From NCBI RefSeq assembly GCF_019977755.1, contig NZ_AP025144.1:3968001-4032000 (forward strand): DNA of 64,000 nt. The letters are read 5' to 3'. Of this stretch, positions 36,618-54,269 are shown piece by piece. Position numbers and translations under genes: made by a program. Each line of letters opens with the position of its first letter. The stretch's first letter is position 1. Under the pieces are notes generated by a model that was not told the origin of the DNA, did not search any database, and saw nothing but the letters and a program-made list of their open reading frames with translations. Source of the DNA: Vibrio penaeicida (GTDB lineage: Bacteria; Pseudomonadota; Gammaproteobacteria; Enterobacterales; Vibrionaceae).

Positions 36618-37798
36618 TTCGTGCAATTTTTCTATTCGTAATTCTAGGAATAGGCCTCTACGCCGGAACTCAGTTTTCTGGACAGCAAGGATATGTCTTA
36701 ATTTCTATTGCCGACAAAACAATAGAAATGAGCGTGACTACCCTGGTGATTTTTATCATTGGCATTCTTGCTGCGCTATTTGGTTTGGAATACCTCATTA
36801 AGAAACTCCTTTATACCAGCAGTGCGACTTGGAATTGGTTTAGTGTACGCAAGATGAAACGAGCTCGTCGCTATACAAACGAGGGCATCATCATGCTTTT
36901 AGAAGGTGATTGGAAAGGAGCCGAGAAAAAAGTCACCCGCTGGGCAAATCATCACGACATGCCAATGCTTTGTTATCTCGTTGCTTCAGAAGCCGCGCAA
37001 GGGCTTGGTGACAAGAGTAAACGCGATCACTACTTAGGCTTAGCTTCAAAACAAGAAAACTCAGATCTTGCTGTAGAGCTGACAAGAGCGAAGCAGCTAG
37101 TAAGAGACTCTCAGTATGAATTGGCTTTAGATACCCTGCATTCACTACGCGATCGCTACACTGGTAATCCCATTGTGGCAGAGCTTCTTAAAACCGTTTA
37201 TGAAGAACTGGCGCTATGGCAGAACACCATTGATCTATTGCCACAACTAAAGAAAGCTAAGCTCATTGACCCAATAGAACACGACTCTTTGATGTTGAAA
37301 GCACAATGCGGGTTACTTGCCGACGTTGCCCAACAAAAAGGCAGCGAAGGCTTACTTGCTTATTGGAATGGACTCCCTAAAAAGGCTCGTCAGGGCGAAA
37401 CACTTGTCCATTGCCTATTAGAGCAACTTATCGAGCGTAAAGCCGATTCGCAAGCCTATATCATCGTACGGGATAGATTGAAAAAGCAACCAGACGACAA
37501 ACTCTATTCACTTATCTCTGAAATGAACTTACCAGACCTGCACCCAGCAGTTGTTCTTCTTCAAGGAGCACTGCAAAAGGATGGTGAAAGCGCTATTGTC
37601 CACAGTACACTTGCCCAATTACTGATGCGCCAGGAAAACTGGTCTGAGGCACAGCATCACTTCGAGCAAGCACTGAAGTTACGACAAGACATTTCAGATT
37701 ACGCTTATTTAGCTGACGTCTTAGAGAAGCAGCAACTAACGCAAGCAGCTGGAGACGTCTCTCGTAAGGCACTTTCGTTGATAGACAATAAGTCTTAA
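36614..37798 (+). CDS. hemY: HemY, membrane protein with TPR repeats
   Basis: 394 residues (E. coli 398). Two N-terminal membrane helices with 'ALFGLEYLIKKLL' and 'TNEGIIMLLEGDWKGAEK' are typical of proteobacterial HemY. TPR-like repeats follow; 'SAIVHSTLAQLLMRQENW' near the end is the clearest. It is not the protoporphyrinogen oxidase of Gram-positive bacteria. Translationally coupled to hemX; the operon ends in the terminator at 37823. Confidence 0.92.
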   Translation: MIRAIFLFVILGIGLYAGTQFSGQQGYVLISIADKTIEMSVTTLVIFIIGILAALFGLEYLIKKLLYTSSATWNWFSVRKMKRARRYTNEGIIMLLEGDWKGAEKKVTRWANHHDMPMLCYLVASEAAQGLGDKSKRDHYLGLASKQENSDLAVELTRAKQLVRDSQYELALDTLHSLRDRYTGNPIVAELLKTVYEELALWQNTIDLLPQLKKAKLIDPIEHDSLMLKAQCGLLADVAQQKGSEGLLAYWNGLPKKARQGETLVHCLLEQLIERKADSQAYIIVRDRLKKQPDDKLYSLISEMNLPDLHPAVVLLQGALQKDGESAIVHSTLAQLLMRQENWSEAQHHFEQALKLRQDISDYAYLADVLEKQQLTQAAGDVSRKALSLIDNKS

Positions 37799-37822
37799 TC
37801 TAAACATCTGATTCGTATTCTT

Positions 37823-37855
37823 AAAGCCAGCGATAAGTCGCTGGCTTTGTTTTTT
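37823..37855 (+). terminator. Intrinsic terminator of hemCDXY
   Basis: AAAGCCAGCGA (37823-37833) pairs with TCGCTGGCTTT (37838-37848), followed by GTTTTTTC. Confidence 0.88.
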
Positions 37856-37992
37856 CTAACTATCGCTCTATTCGCCCTCTCGTCTGCAAATCCAAATTAT
37901 ACTCCTTCCACTATCAAATTCGGCTAATCCAACAATACGCTCTACGAACGCTACTTATTATTAAGAGCCAAAGGCAGCCAGTAGTTAAAATC

Positions 37993-38055
37993 CATTCGTC
38001 TGCAGGTCGGATAAACCTCTTCAAACGAAGATTGCTAGTGAATGCTTTTGAATAG
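37993..38055 (-). repeat. Highly degenerate relative of the tRNA-Asp-associated repeat
   Basis: The stretch at 37993-38022 (TTCGTCTGCAGGTCGGATA and a following ACCTCTTC) still resembles the hairpin-2 part of the units at 38056-38570 (TTCGACC-GCA-GGTCGAATA then ACCTTCCC). The rest is not recognisable. It is probably the oldest decayed unit. Confidence 0.4.
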
Positions 38056-38570
38056 AGGTAAGTGGTAAGGCTCTCACACGACCGGGGCTCGTTCGGCCGT
38101 AGGTCGAATATGCCTTTCCTAAACGCAAAAAACCTCAGCATTTCTGCTGAGGTTTCTTAAATAAATGGCGGAGTGGCTGGGGTCGCACACGACCGGGACT
38201 CGTTCGACCGTAGGTCGAATATACCTTCCCTAAACGCAAAAACCTCAGTATTTCTGCTGAGGCATCTCAAATAAATGGCGAAGTGGCTGGGGTCGCACAC
38301 GACCGGGACTCGTTTGACCGTAGGTCAAATATACCTTTCCTAAACGCAAAAAACCTCAGCACTTCTGCTGAGGTTTCTCAAATAAATGGCGGATTGGCTG
38401 GGGTCGCATACGACCGGGACTCGTTCGAACGTGGGACGAATATACCTTTCTTAAATAAATGGCGGAGTGGCTGGGGTCGCACGCAACCGGGACTCGTTCG
38501 ACCGCAGGTCGAATATACCTTCCCTAAATACAAAAAACCTCAGCATGTCTGCTGAGGTTTCTTAAACAAA
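38056..38570 (-). repeat. Tandem array of five tRNA-Asp-derived hairpin/terminator units
   Basis: Units at 38056-38165, 38166-38275, 38276-38386, 38387-38459 and 38460-38570 (110, 110, 111, 73 and 111 bases). Read on the minus strand, downstream of tRNA-Asp, each intact unit ends with the tRNA 3' sequence CCACTCCGCCA and contains the T-arm fragment CGAGTCCCG; the first listed is altered there. Each also has a hairpin GGTCG-CACA-CGACC (altered in the first and fifth), a hairpin TTCGACC-GTA-GGTCGAA and, except in the 73-base unit, a terminator-type stem CCTCAGCA/TGCTGAGG with T-run. Organisation resembles the rtT repeats behind E. coli tyrT. Confidence 0.85.
38536..38562 (-). terminator. Terminator directly after tRNA-Asp, first of four repeats
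   Basis: On the minus strand CCTCAGCA-GACA-TGCTGAGG is followed by TTTTTTG, the normal end for the rRNA operon transcript. Near-identical stems recur at about 38130, 38243 and 38352. Confidence 0.85.
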
Positions 38571-38647
38571 TGGCGGAGTGGACGGGACTCGAACCCGCGA
38601 CCCCCGGCGTGACAGGCCGGTATTCTAACCAACTGAACTACCACTCC
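38571..38647 (-). tRNA. tRNA-Asp (anticodon GTC)
   Basis: 77 bases including the encoded CCA. The acceptor stem GGAGTGG/CCACTCC, anticodon GTC in CCTGTCACG and T-loop GGTTCGAGTCCC are canonical. It lies 93 bases after the 5S gene and closes the downstream rRNA operon. Confidence 0.97.
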
Positions 38648-38740
38648 GCAGTGGTATCTCTTACTAAATAAAGTCTTATGGTTAGATTGCTTTATTTAGT
38701 TTTGCCTTCAGATTTTTCAAAATCTGAAAACAAGGAAACA

Positions 38741-38859
38741 AGCCTGGCGATGTCCTACTCTCACATGGGGAAACCCCACACTACCATCGGCGCTATTGCG
38801 TTTCACTTCTGAGTTCGGCATGGAGTCAGGTGGGTCCACAACGCTATGGTCGCCAAGCA
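38741..38859 (-). rRNA. rrf: 5S ribosomal RNA, downstream operon
   Basis: Begins TGCTTGGCGACC and ends GGACATCGCCAGGC on the minus strand; the ends pair. It is one base shorter than the other copy near 38825. Confidence 0.95.
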
Positions 38860-38950
38860 AATTCTTAATCTGGAAAGCTGTTTTTTTAGTTCTGATTCTT
38901 ACACATTCAATCTGTTCTTATCTGAGCCCACAAAACCCCTTGGGTGTTGT

Positions 38951-41838
<2,888 letters not shown>

Positions 41839-42225
41839 ATACAACCCCAAAAGGTTTCTGTATGGCAAACAACCAAGGTTTATCGTTGTCTCTTTATTAT
41901 GAGCGAGACAACACTTCGATTTTGCCGGACTCAAATATGTTTTCACTTTCGTGAAAACCCAAGAACACTTGAATGTGTGTTGGTACCTAAATGAACAAGT
42001 CATCTAGGATTTGAGAACTTTTAATTTGAATAACAACGCTTATCCGTAGATAAGGGGATTGTTGTTATTCGTCAGCTTTCCAAATTGTTAAAGAGCGATG
42101 CCACTTTCTATCGAAAGATATGCATTTTCTAAAGATTTTCAGTGCGCAAATTAGGCGACAAAAATCCGAACCAGCAGCAAGAGTTTGATGTGGTTTGGAT
42201 TAAAATTCCAAAAATATTTAGAGAA
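41839..42225 (-). other. 16S-23S spacer, 23S-proximal part (downstream operon)
   Basis: Contains a boxA antitermination element (minus-strand GCTCTTTAACAA, 42085-42096) and processing stems. It holds no gene. Nearly identical to the corresponding spacer of the other operon except at the tRNA side. Confidence 0.75.
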
Positions 42226-42301
42226 TGGTGGGCGATACCGGGCTCGAACCAGTGACCCCCTGCTTGTAAGGCAGGTGCTCTCCCAACTGAGCTAATCGCC
42301 C
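42226..42301 (-). tRNA. tRNA-Val (anticodon TAC)
   Basis: 76 bases, GGGCGAT acceptor, anticodon TAC in CCTTACAAG, CCA encoded. Third of three tRNAs in this spacer. Confidence 0.96.
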
Positions 42302-42331
42302 ACATATATTTTGATTTCCTGTGGCAGGAAA

Positions 42332-42407
42332 TGGTGGGTCGTGCAGGATTCGAACCTGCGACCAATTGATTAAAAGTCAACTGCTCTACCAACTGAGCTA
42401 ACGACCC
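42332..42407 (-). tRNA. tRNA-Lys (anticodon TTT)
   Basis: 76 bases, GGGTCGT acceptor, anticodon TTT in GACTTTTAA, CCA encoded. It lies two bases from tRNA-Glu. Confidence 0.96.
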
Positions 42408-42409
42408 AA

Positions 42410-42485
42410 TGGTATCCCGTAGGGGAGTCGAACCCCTGTTACCGCCGTGAAAGGGCGGTGTCCTAGGCCTCTAGACGAACGGGAC
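42410..42485 (-). tRNA. tRNA-Glu (anticodon TTC)
   Basis: 76 bases, GTCCCGT acceptor, anticodon TTC in CCTTTCACG, CCA encoded. First tRNA of the spacer, 88 bases after the 16S gene. Confidence 0.96.
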
Positions 42486-42573
42486 ACTAGTATGAACGTA
42501 TGGGAACGTTCATTTCTCTTTTCTACATAAACCGTATCAATCTGTGTGGGTACTCATCGCGATAATCATCGTA

Positions 42574-44105
<1,532 letters not shown>

Positions 44106-44454
44106 AAGATTTTGTTCGGCTCAATGAATACTGACTTCAAACTACGTATGTAATTTAAAGCTATTATCGTTCCAACAGAACGATAATGAATTGACTGTGC
44201 CAAGACCGAAGTCTTGATTGGTCACTCAGTTCATTGAAACCTAAATTGTTTCCAAAGAAACTATTTGGATTATCATCAACGAGTGCCCACACAGATTGAT
44301 AGGTCTATATTGTTAAAGAGCTTTGCTTTCAGTGTGTTACCACTTAGGCAGGACGCGTATAATACGCGACTGACTTTGGAAGTCAACATAAAATTCTAAA
44401 CTTTTGTTTAAAACCTTATGGTGACTGAACTCAATAGAGTTCAATCAAAATCAA
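44106..44454 (-). promoter_or_regulatory. Leader and promoter of the downstream rRNA operon
   Basis: Promoter at 44359-44386: TTGACT, 16 bases, TATTAT, followed by a GC-rich discriminator (ACGCGTCC) typical of stringently controlled rrn promoters. An A/T-rich upstream element lies at 44387-44425. BoxA (GCTCTTTAACAA) is at 44310-44321. Only about 70 bases separate this promoter from the 5S gene of the upstream operon. A hairpin TGAACTC-TATT-GAGTTCA (44424-44441) lacks a T-run, so it is a poor terminator. Confidence 0.8.
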
Positions 44455-44574
44455 AGCCTGGCGATGTCCTACTCTCACATGGGGAAACCCCACACTACCA
44501 TCGGCGCTATTGCGTTTCACTTCTGAGTTCGGCATGGAAATCAGGTGGGTCCACAACGCTATGGTCGCCAAGCA
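44455..44574 (-). rRNA. rrf: 5S ribosomal RNA, upstream operon
   Basis: 120 bases with the same pairing ends as the other 5S copy. It is the last gene of its operon; no tRNA follows. Confidence 0.95.
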
Positions 44575-44665
44575 AATTCTTAATCTGGAAAGCTGTTTTT
44601 TTAGTTCTGATTCTTACACATTCAATCTGTTCTTATCTGAGCCCACAAAACCCCTTGGGTGTTGT

Positions 44666-47554
<2,889 letters not shown>

Positions 47555-47866
47555 ATACAACCCCAAAAGGTTTCTGTATGGCAAACAACCAAGGTTTATC
47601 GTTGTCTCTTTATTATGAGCGAGACAACACTTCGATTTTGCCGGACTCAAATATGTTTTCACTTTCGTGAAAACCCAAGAACACTTGAATGTGTGTTGGT
47701 ACCTAAATGAACAAGTCATCTAGGATTTGAGAACTTTTAATTTGAATAACAACGCTTATCCGAAGATAAGGGGATTGTTGTTATTCGTCAGCTTTCCAAA
47801 TTGTTAAAGAGCGTGATTCGTTAAGAACCATTTCTAAATATTCTGTATTAAGAAAATACTTAAAGA
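47555..47866 (-). other. 16S-23S spacer, 23S-proximal part (upstream operon)
   Basis: BoxA at 47801-47812 and 23S processing stem sequences; no gene. Sequence follows the other operon's spacer closely from about 47555 to 47812, then diverges where the tRNA sets differ. Confidence 0.75.
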
Positions 47867-47942
47867 TGGTGGAGCTAAGCAGGATCGAACTGCTGACCTC
47901 CTGCGTGCAAGGCAGGCGCTCTCCCAGCTGAGCTATAGCCCC
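47867..47942 (-). tRNA. tRNA-Ala (anticodon TGC)
   Basis: 76 bases, GGGGCTA acceptor, anticodon TGC in CCTTGCACG, CCA encoded. Confidence 0.96.
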
Positions 47943-47979
47943 ATCAATAATGTTGCTGGAATCTTGCTTTTGGCAAGAT

Positions 47980-48056
47980 TGGTGGGTCTGAGTGGACTTG
48001 AACCACCGACCTCCCGCTTATCAGGCGAGCGCTCTAACCAGCTGAGCTACAGACCC
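47980..48056 (-). tRNA. tRNA-Ile (anticodon GAT)
   Basis: 77 bases, GGGTCTG acceptor, anticodon GAT in CCTGATAAG, CCA encoded. Ile-Ala is the common spacer pair of proteobacterial rRNA operons. Confidence 0.96.
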
Positions 48057-48122
48057 AACATTACTCTTAACTGTTATAAACCGTATCAATCTGTGTGGGT
48101 ACTCATCGCGACAATCATCGTA

Positions 48123-49655
<1,533 letters not shown>

Positions 49656-50135
49656 AAGATTTTGTTCGGCTCAATGAATACTGACTTCAAACTACGTATG
49701 TAATTTAAAGCTATTATCGTTCCAACAGAACGATAATGAATTGACTGTGCCAAATAACTCGTTTCTATAAAGAAAGTCATTATTCGTATTGGTCACTCAG
49801 TTCATTGAAACCTAAATTGATACCGAAGTATCTATTTGGATTATCATCAACGAGTGCCCACACAGATTGATAGGTCTATATTGTTAAAGAGCGTTGCTTT
49901 TCGAGAAGTTTTTCTCTCGAAGCGGAGGTGCATTCTAGCGAGATAATTTGAAGAGTCAAACACTTTTTCAAATTTATTTTCTCAGAAGTTTTTCACCTCT
50001 CTAACACTGCTGAAGCCTTGTGGCGTCTGCCGTGTCAGTGAGGCGGCATTATAGGGAGATTAATAAAGTGCGCAAGACCTTTTTGATAAAAAATCGAAAA
50101 AAATGCGTTTTCGATGAAGAATCCATCAAAAACGA
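49656..50135 (-). promoter_or_regulatory. Leader and tandem promoters of the upstream rRNA operon
   Basis: P1 at 50048-50075 reads TTGCGC, 16 bases, TATAAT, then a GC-rich discriminator (GCCGCC), with A-tract upstream sequences to about 50130. P2 at 49932-49959 reads TTGACT, 16 bases, TAGAAT. BoxA is at 49881-49892, followed by the 16S processing stem. No protein gene lies here. Confidence 0.8.
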
Positions 50136-50163
50136 AAAAAGAGGGTTAAAAAACCCTCTTTTT
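50136..50163. terminator. Bidirectional terminator downstream of fre
   Basis: GAGGGTT (50141-50147) pairs with AACCCTC (50152-50158), flanked by A and T runs. It separates the fre operon from the rRNA promoters. Confidence 0.82.
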
Positions 50164-50183
50164 CTTTCATTTATCTCTACTAA

Positions 50184-50897
50184 TTAGATAAATGCATACG
50201 CGTCAGCGTACATCTGATCTCGCTTAGCTTGTTTAGATTGAGTAAATTGCTCTCTTGCTGCGCCGGCCATTTCAAAACGACCTGCAATGTAGATATCTAC
50301 ATTCTCTAAACTATTAAAGTCTTCTTCTACCGCTTGAAGCACATTGCCTAACTTACCAGACCAATTTGCATCTGCTTCTTCTACTACAGGAACGAAGTGA
50401 ACATTGCTGTGAACATTTGCGATTTCAACCAACTCTTCTTTAGCATAGAGCTGGCATTCATCTTTCGCACCCCAATATAGGTGGATGGTGTTATTCAATT
50501 TTTGACTAACGCAATGGTCAAGTATAGAGCGCACATAGCTAAATCCAGTTCCACCAGCTATCAGTAACAGATCGTTAGTACTCTCTTCACGTACCCACGC
50601 ATCACCATGTGGTGCATCTATTGCGATCTCGCTGCCGTCTTCCAGTGCTTTTTGCATTGCTTCGACAACTTCACTTGCATAAGCGTTGTGCTCCGCAGCA
50701 CCGATATGCAGTTCGAGCTCTCCTTCATGGCGGCAAGGGCTACTTGCGATTGAAAATGGGCGTTTGTCTTTTTCACCCATTTCAACCAACAGGTACTGAC
50801 CTGCTTTAAAGCTGACTGGTGTTTCTGGGTGCAATAAAATTTGGTATGTGTTGCACGCCAAAGGCTCAATGGACTTTACTTGGCATTTAATTGTCAT
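50184..50897 (-). CDS. fre: NAD(P)H-flavin reductase Fre
   Basis: 237 residues (E. coli 233). The flavin-binding 'RPFSIASSP' (about residues 46-54) and nucleotide-binding '[14 protein letters not shown]' are typical of the Fre/LuxG group. It reduces free FMN/FAD. It is the last gene of ubiD-ferredoxin-fre; reduced FMN is what UbiX uses to make the prenylated cofactor of UbiD, a plausible link. Nine bases after the ferredoxin gene. Confidence 0.92.
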   Translation of the reverse strand: MTIKCQVKSIEPLACNTYQILLHPETPVSFKAGQYLLVEMGEKDKRPFSIASSPCRHEGELELHIGAAEHNAYASEVVEAMQKALEDGSEIAIDAPHGDAWVREESTNDLLLIAGGTGFSYVRSILDHCVSQKLNNTIHLYWGAKDECQLYAKEELVEIANVHSNVHFVPVVEEADANWSGKLGNVLQAVEEDFNSLENVDIYIAGRFEMAGAAREQFTQSKQAKRDQMYADAYAFI

Positions 50898-50906
50898 GGT
50901 TTCCTC

Positions 50907-51179
50907 TTACTCACTTTCAAACGTGAGCAGTAAATCACTTTCGGCGTATGCCTGACATGGGAAGATCCAACCGTGAGCTATTTCTTTTTCCGTAAGCATA
51001 GGCTCAAGGTGATAGCTGACTTCCCCTTCTAATTTTCTGCACATACACATGGCACATGCGCCTACTGTACAACGATGCGGGAAGCGATAATTATTGTTGA
51101 GCGCTGCTTCCAGTATTGTTTGCCCAGTAGAAACTTCAAATACCCATTGCTGGGGCATTATGGTGACAGTTTGAGTCAT
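50907..51179 (-). CDS. [2Fe-2S] plant-type ferredoxin
   Basis: 90 residues. Cluster cysteines in '[10 protein letters not shown]' (C-x4-C-x2-C) and 'FPC' near residue 70 match the plant-type ferredoxin fold. The ATG at 51179 overlaps the ubiD stop codon (ATGA), so it is translationally coupled. In E. coli fre directly follows ubiD; here the ferredoxin lies between, and ferredoxin plus Fre together look like a split ferredoxin-reductase such as those serving oxygenases or dehydratases. Confidence 0.88.
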   Translation of the reverse strand: MTQTVTIMPQQWVFEVSTGQTILEAALNNNYRFPHRCTVGACAMCMCRKLEGEVSYHLEPMLTEKEIAHGWIFPCQAYAESDLLLTFESE

Positions 51180-53038
51180 TCTATTCCTAGTTGATCCCAA
51201 ATCTCATCAATTTTTGCGACTACCGCAGGATCTTTCTTAATTGGTCGACCCCATTCACGCTGCGTCTCTTCTCTTTCGACTTTATTGGTAGCATCTAACC
51301 CCATTTGGGTCGTTGGAAGATTGGCTTCTTGCTTCATCAGCGTGTCACGAGCTGGGTCCATACGCGTGGTAATTGCCCATATAACATCATTCCAATCTCT
51401 GACATTCACATCTTCATCGCAAATGATGATGTATTGAAGATGGATATGCGCCTCAAACTCTTCCCATAGTGCGTTCATCAAACGGTGACCTTGCCAGGCT
51501 TCCGTTTTGTTGATGCTCACAATTGCCATGCTTCTACCATTTGCGGCTTCAGGCAAATGCAGATCAATCAGCTCTGGATGTTTTTGTTTGAACTGAGACA
51601 CTAACTTATCGACGACTTCCGCCTCAGGCATGGTTTCTTTCGGTTTTGATGAAACCGACAGTTCAGCTTCCCATTTGATGGTGGAATCCAATCCCATTTT
51701 TGACCCAAGCCCAACCACTGGAGAAGCAAAATCCAATGAGTCTATCGGTGTGTTTTCTATCATGACAGTATCGTGAACAGGATCCATCTGCGTTGTCATG
51801 GCACGAACCACTTCACTCCAATCACGAGTATTTACACTTTCATCAACTACGATGACAAATTTGGTATACATGAATTGACGAAGGAAGGACCAAACTCCCA
51901 TCATGACTCGCTTGGCATGTCCTGGGTATTGCTTCTTCATCGACACGACGGCCATTCGATAAGAACAGCCTTCGGGTGGCAGATAGAAATCCGTAATCTC
52001 TGGGAACTGCTTTTGCAAAATAGGTACGAACACTTCGTTCAACGCAACCCCTAATACTGCGGGTTCATCTGGCGGACGACCTGTGTATGTACTGTGGTAG
52101 ATGGGGTTTTCGCGCATCGTCACATGAGTTACCGTAAAGACGTGGTGTTTCTCCACTTCATTATAGTAGCCTGTGTGGTCACCATAAGGGCCTTCGTCGG
52201 CATATTCATTTGGGTCTATATACCCTTCCAATACAATTTCTGCACTGGCTGGTACTTCAAGCTCGTTACTGACCGATTTTACGACTTCGGTTTTGCTACC
52301 TCGAAGTAAACCAGCAAAGGCATATTCAGATAAAGTATCAGGTACAGGAGTCACAGCGCCAAGAATGGTTGCAGGATCAGCACCAAATGCAACCGACACG
52401 GGGAAAGGTTTACCCGGGTTCGTTTCCATCCAATCACGTAAATCGAGAGCTCCACCACGATGGGCGAGCCAACGCATGATAACTTTGTTCTTACTCAGCT
52501 TTTGTTGACGGTAAATTCCAAGGTTCTGCCGCTTTTTGCTCGGACCTTTCGTAACCGTTAACCCCCAAGTGAGGAGTGGTGCAACGTCTTCAGCCCAACA
52601 GCTCATCACCGGGATTTTGTCTAAATCGACTTGCTCACCAGACCACACAATTTGCTGACAAGGTGCTTTTCGCAAACGCTTTGCTGGCATATTCAAGACT
52701 TGTCGAAAGACTGGGAGCTTGTCTAGGGCATCTTTAAATCCTTTAGGCGGTTCTGGTTCTTTCAAGTAAGCCAGTAGTTTCCCAACTTCTCGTAATTCTG
52801 ATACGTCACCGCGCCCCATTCCTATTGCCACTCGCTCGGTCGTACCAAACAAGTTCGCTAATACTGGAACATCATAACCAATCGGGTTTTCAAACAATAA
52901 GGCAGGACCACCAGCGCGCAAAGTACGATCGCTGATCTCGGTCATTTCGTAATGTGGGTCAACTGGGTGGGTAATGCGTTTTAATAAGCCTTCATTTTCA
53001 AGGTGTTCAATAAAATCGCGTAAATCCTTAAAACTCAT
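51176..53038 (-). CDS. ubiD: UbiD decarboxylase with duplicated C-terminal module
   Basis: 620 residues, against 497 in E. coli. The N-terminal 480 residues follow normal UbiD. Then a second copy of the segment around residues 345-450 appears at about 475-590: '[22 protein letters not shown]' is echoed by '[22 protein letters not shown]', and 'MGLDSTIKW' by 'MGLDATNKV'. UbiD decarboxylates 3-polyprenyl-4-hydroxybenzoate in ubiquinone synthesis using prenylated FMN. Confidence 0.93.
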   Translation of the reverse strand: MSFKDLRDFIEHLENEGLLKRITHPVDPHYEMTEISDRTLRAGGPALLFENPIGYDVPVLANLFGTTERVAIGMGRGDVSELREVGKLLAYLKEPEPPKGFKDALDKLPVFRQVLNMPAKRLRKAPCQQIVWSGEQVDLDKIPVMSCWAEDVAPLLTWGLTVTKGPSKKRQNLGIYRQQKLSKNKVIMRWLAHRGGALDLRDWMETNPGKPFPVSVAFGADPATILGAVTPVPDTLSEYAFAGLLRGSKTEVVKSVSNELEVPASAEIVLEGYIDPNEYADEGPYGDHTGYYNEVEKHHVFTVTHVTMRENPIYHSTYTGRPPDEPAVLGVALNEVFVPILQKQFPEITDFYLPPEGCSYRMAVVSMKKQYPGHAKRVMMGVWSFLRQFMYTKFVIVVDESVNTRDWSEVVRAMTTQMDPVHDTVMIENTPIDSLDFASPVVGLGSKMGLDSTIKWEAELSVSSKPKETMPEAEVVDKLVSQFKQKHPELIDLHLPEAANGRSMAIVSINKTEAWQGHRLMNALWEEFEAHIHLQYIIICDEDVNVRDWNDVIWAITTRMDPARDTLMKQEANLPTTQMGLDATNKVEREETQREWGRPIKKDPAVVAKIDEIWDQLGIE

Positions 53039-53159
53039 AGACCTTTCTTGTAACAGGTTAAATTGCGCGCATTATATCAAAGACAAATGCAATATACTCT
53101 CGTTACCGATAAACTCTCGGCAGGGATAGATACGTGAATGGCGGAATCTAAGAGCAATT

Positions 53160-54161
53160 CTATTTGTCTTTTGTTCTCGAGAGCACTTGAAGCAAAGATT
53201 TGGTGTTCAAGCCTCGATGATTTTCAGCCAATTGCTCAACCCATCCCCTGTGTCCGTGCTTAACAAGGTTGCGAGCGACAATAGAAGCATCGTTTGACTG
53301 CTTAAGCTTCTTAATCAGAAAAGTTTTTACTTCCAATGGAATGGGGTCTAAGCGTGTCAACTCATCCAACGCAGCATCATGCAGTGATGGATTATCACTC
53401 GCAAGCATGAGTTGCTGAAGTGAAAACTCGCTTTTAATTTTGGCCAATCGCTTCAATTCTGACTTACTGTGACTATCCGCTTTCATGCGCCATAGCAACT
53501 TATAGACTTCTGGATCCTCGCTAACTTGAGCCATACGAACGACTACTTGGGTCGAAGGAAGCCAATTGGTGATGGGGTTTTGTGTGATTTGCTTTATAAG
53601 GTAGTCCAGAGCCTTAGGAGATAAACCGTCTAATTCACGGATCAACAACGCTTCTCTTTCTTTATTTTTCTTACTCTCCTCATCCGTTAACCACTGAGAC
53701 AAAACCAGGTCCAGTTGCTCTGCTTTAAGGATAAAGGTCAAAATTTGTTGGTCGCTATGCCAACGCTTCAGTAAGCGGCTGGCGACAGCACTGGAGTCAA
53801 ACGCGGGAACAGAGAATTCATAGCCTTCGCCTTGCTTACGCACTTTATATGGCGAAGGGCGGCCAATTTGTTTTTGAACAAACTTAGCCATCTTGGATGT
53901 GAGAATAATGTCTTGGTCTTCCATATGCTCTAATAACAGAAAACGCACAACATCTTGCTGAGGCAGACTAAGCCTTTGCAAAGAAAAATCCAAAGAGCTG
54001 ACTTCATCTTTCAAAACTAACTGATAAAGCTCATCGGCTTTATTCAGAACTTGCTGGTCTAAAACCCACTGCTGGGCTTCCTCATGTGACAGCTCTTTTG
54101 CTGACAATGGAGAAAACAATAGAAGTAAAGATATAAACCATGCCAACATCCCTTGTTGCAT
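53160..54161 (-). CDS. Exported protein of unknown function, helical-repeat type
   Basis: 333 residues with a signal peptide (WFISLLLLFSPLSA then KEL). The rest is helical with irregular 30-40-residue units rich in Leu and charged residues, suggesting HEAT-like repeats. No catalytic motif is visible. An alternative ATG lies four codons into the frame. It stands alone between ubiD and rho. I do not recognise the family. Confidence 0.7.
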   Translation of the reverse strand: MQQGMLAWFISLLLLFSPLSAKELSHEEAQQWVLDQQVLNKADELYQLVLKDEVSSLDFSLQRLSLPQQDVVRFLLLEHMEDQDIILTSKMAKFVQKQIGRPSPYKVRKQGEGYEFSVPAFDSSAVASRLLKRWHSDQQILTFILKAEQLDLVLSQWLTDEESKKNKEREALLIRELDGLSPKALDYLIKQITQNPITNWLPSTQVVVRMAQVSEDPEVYKLLWRMKADSHSKSELKRLAKIKSEFSLQQLMLASDNPSLHDAALDELTRLDPIPLEVKTFLIKKLKQSNDASIVARNLVKHGHRGWVEQLAENHRGLNTKSLLQVLSRTKDK

Positions 54162-54220
54162 ATTAACATCCTGTTAACGATTTCGTCTATTTTGCAACCA
54201 TTATGAATTAGACGCAAACA

Positions 54221-54248
54221 AAAACACCACCTGAGTCGGTGGTGTTTT
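54221..54248. terminator. Terminator after rho
   Basis: AAAACACCACC (54221-54231) and GGTGGTGTTTT (54238-54248) form a stem with a six-base loop and T-rich flank on the minus strand. Confidence 0.82.
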
Positions 54249-54269
54249 GTTAAACAATATTAACGTATT

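Noticed and set aside
38283..38555. 90-codon open frame inside the repeat array
   Set aside because: It runs through several repeat units on the strand opposite to tRNA-Asp, has no ribosome site, and is open only because the units share length and frame.
38056..38570. CRISPR-like array
   Set aside because: Units are contiguous and related along their whole length, with no unique spacers and no cas genes; they derive from the tRNA end.
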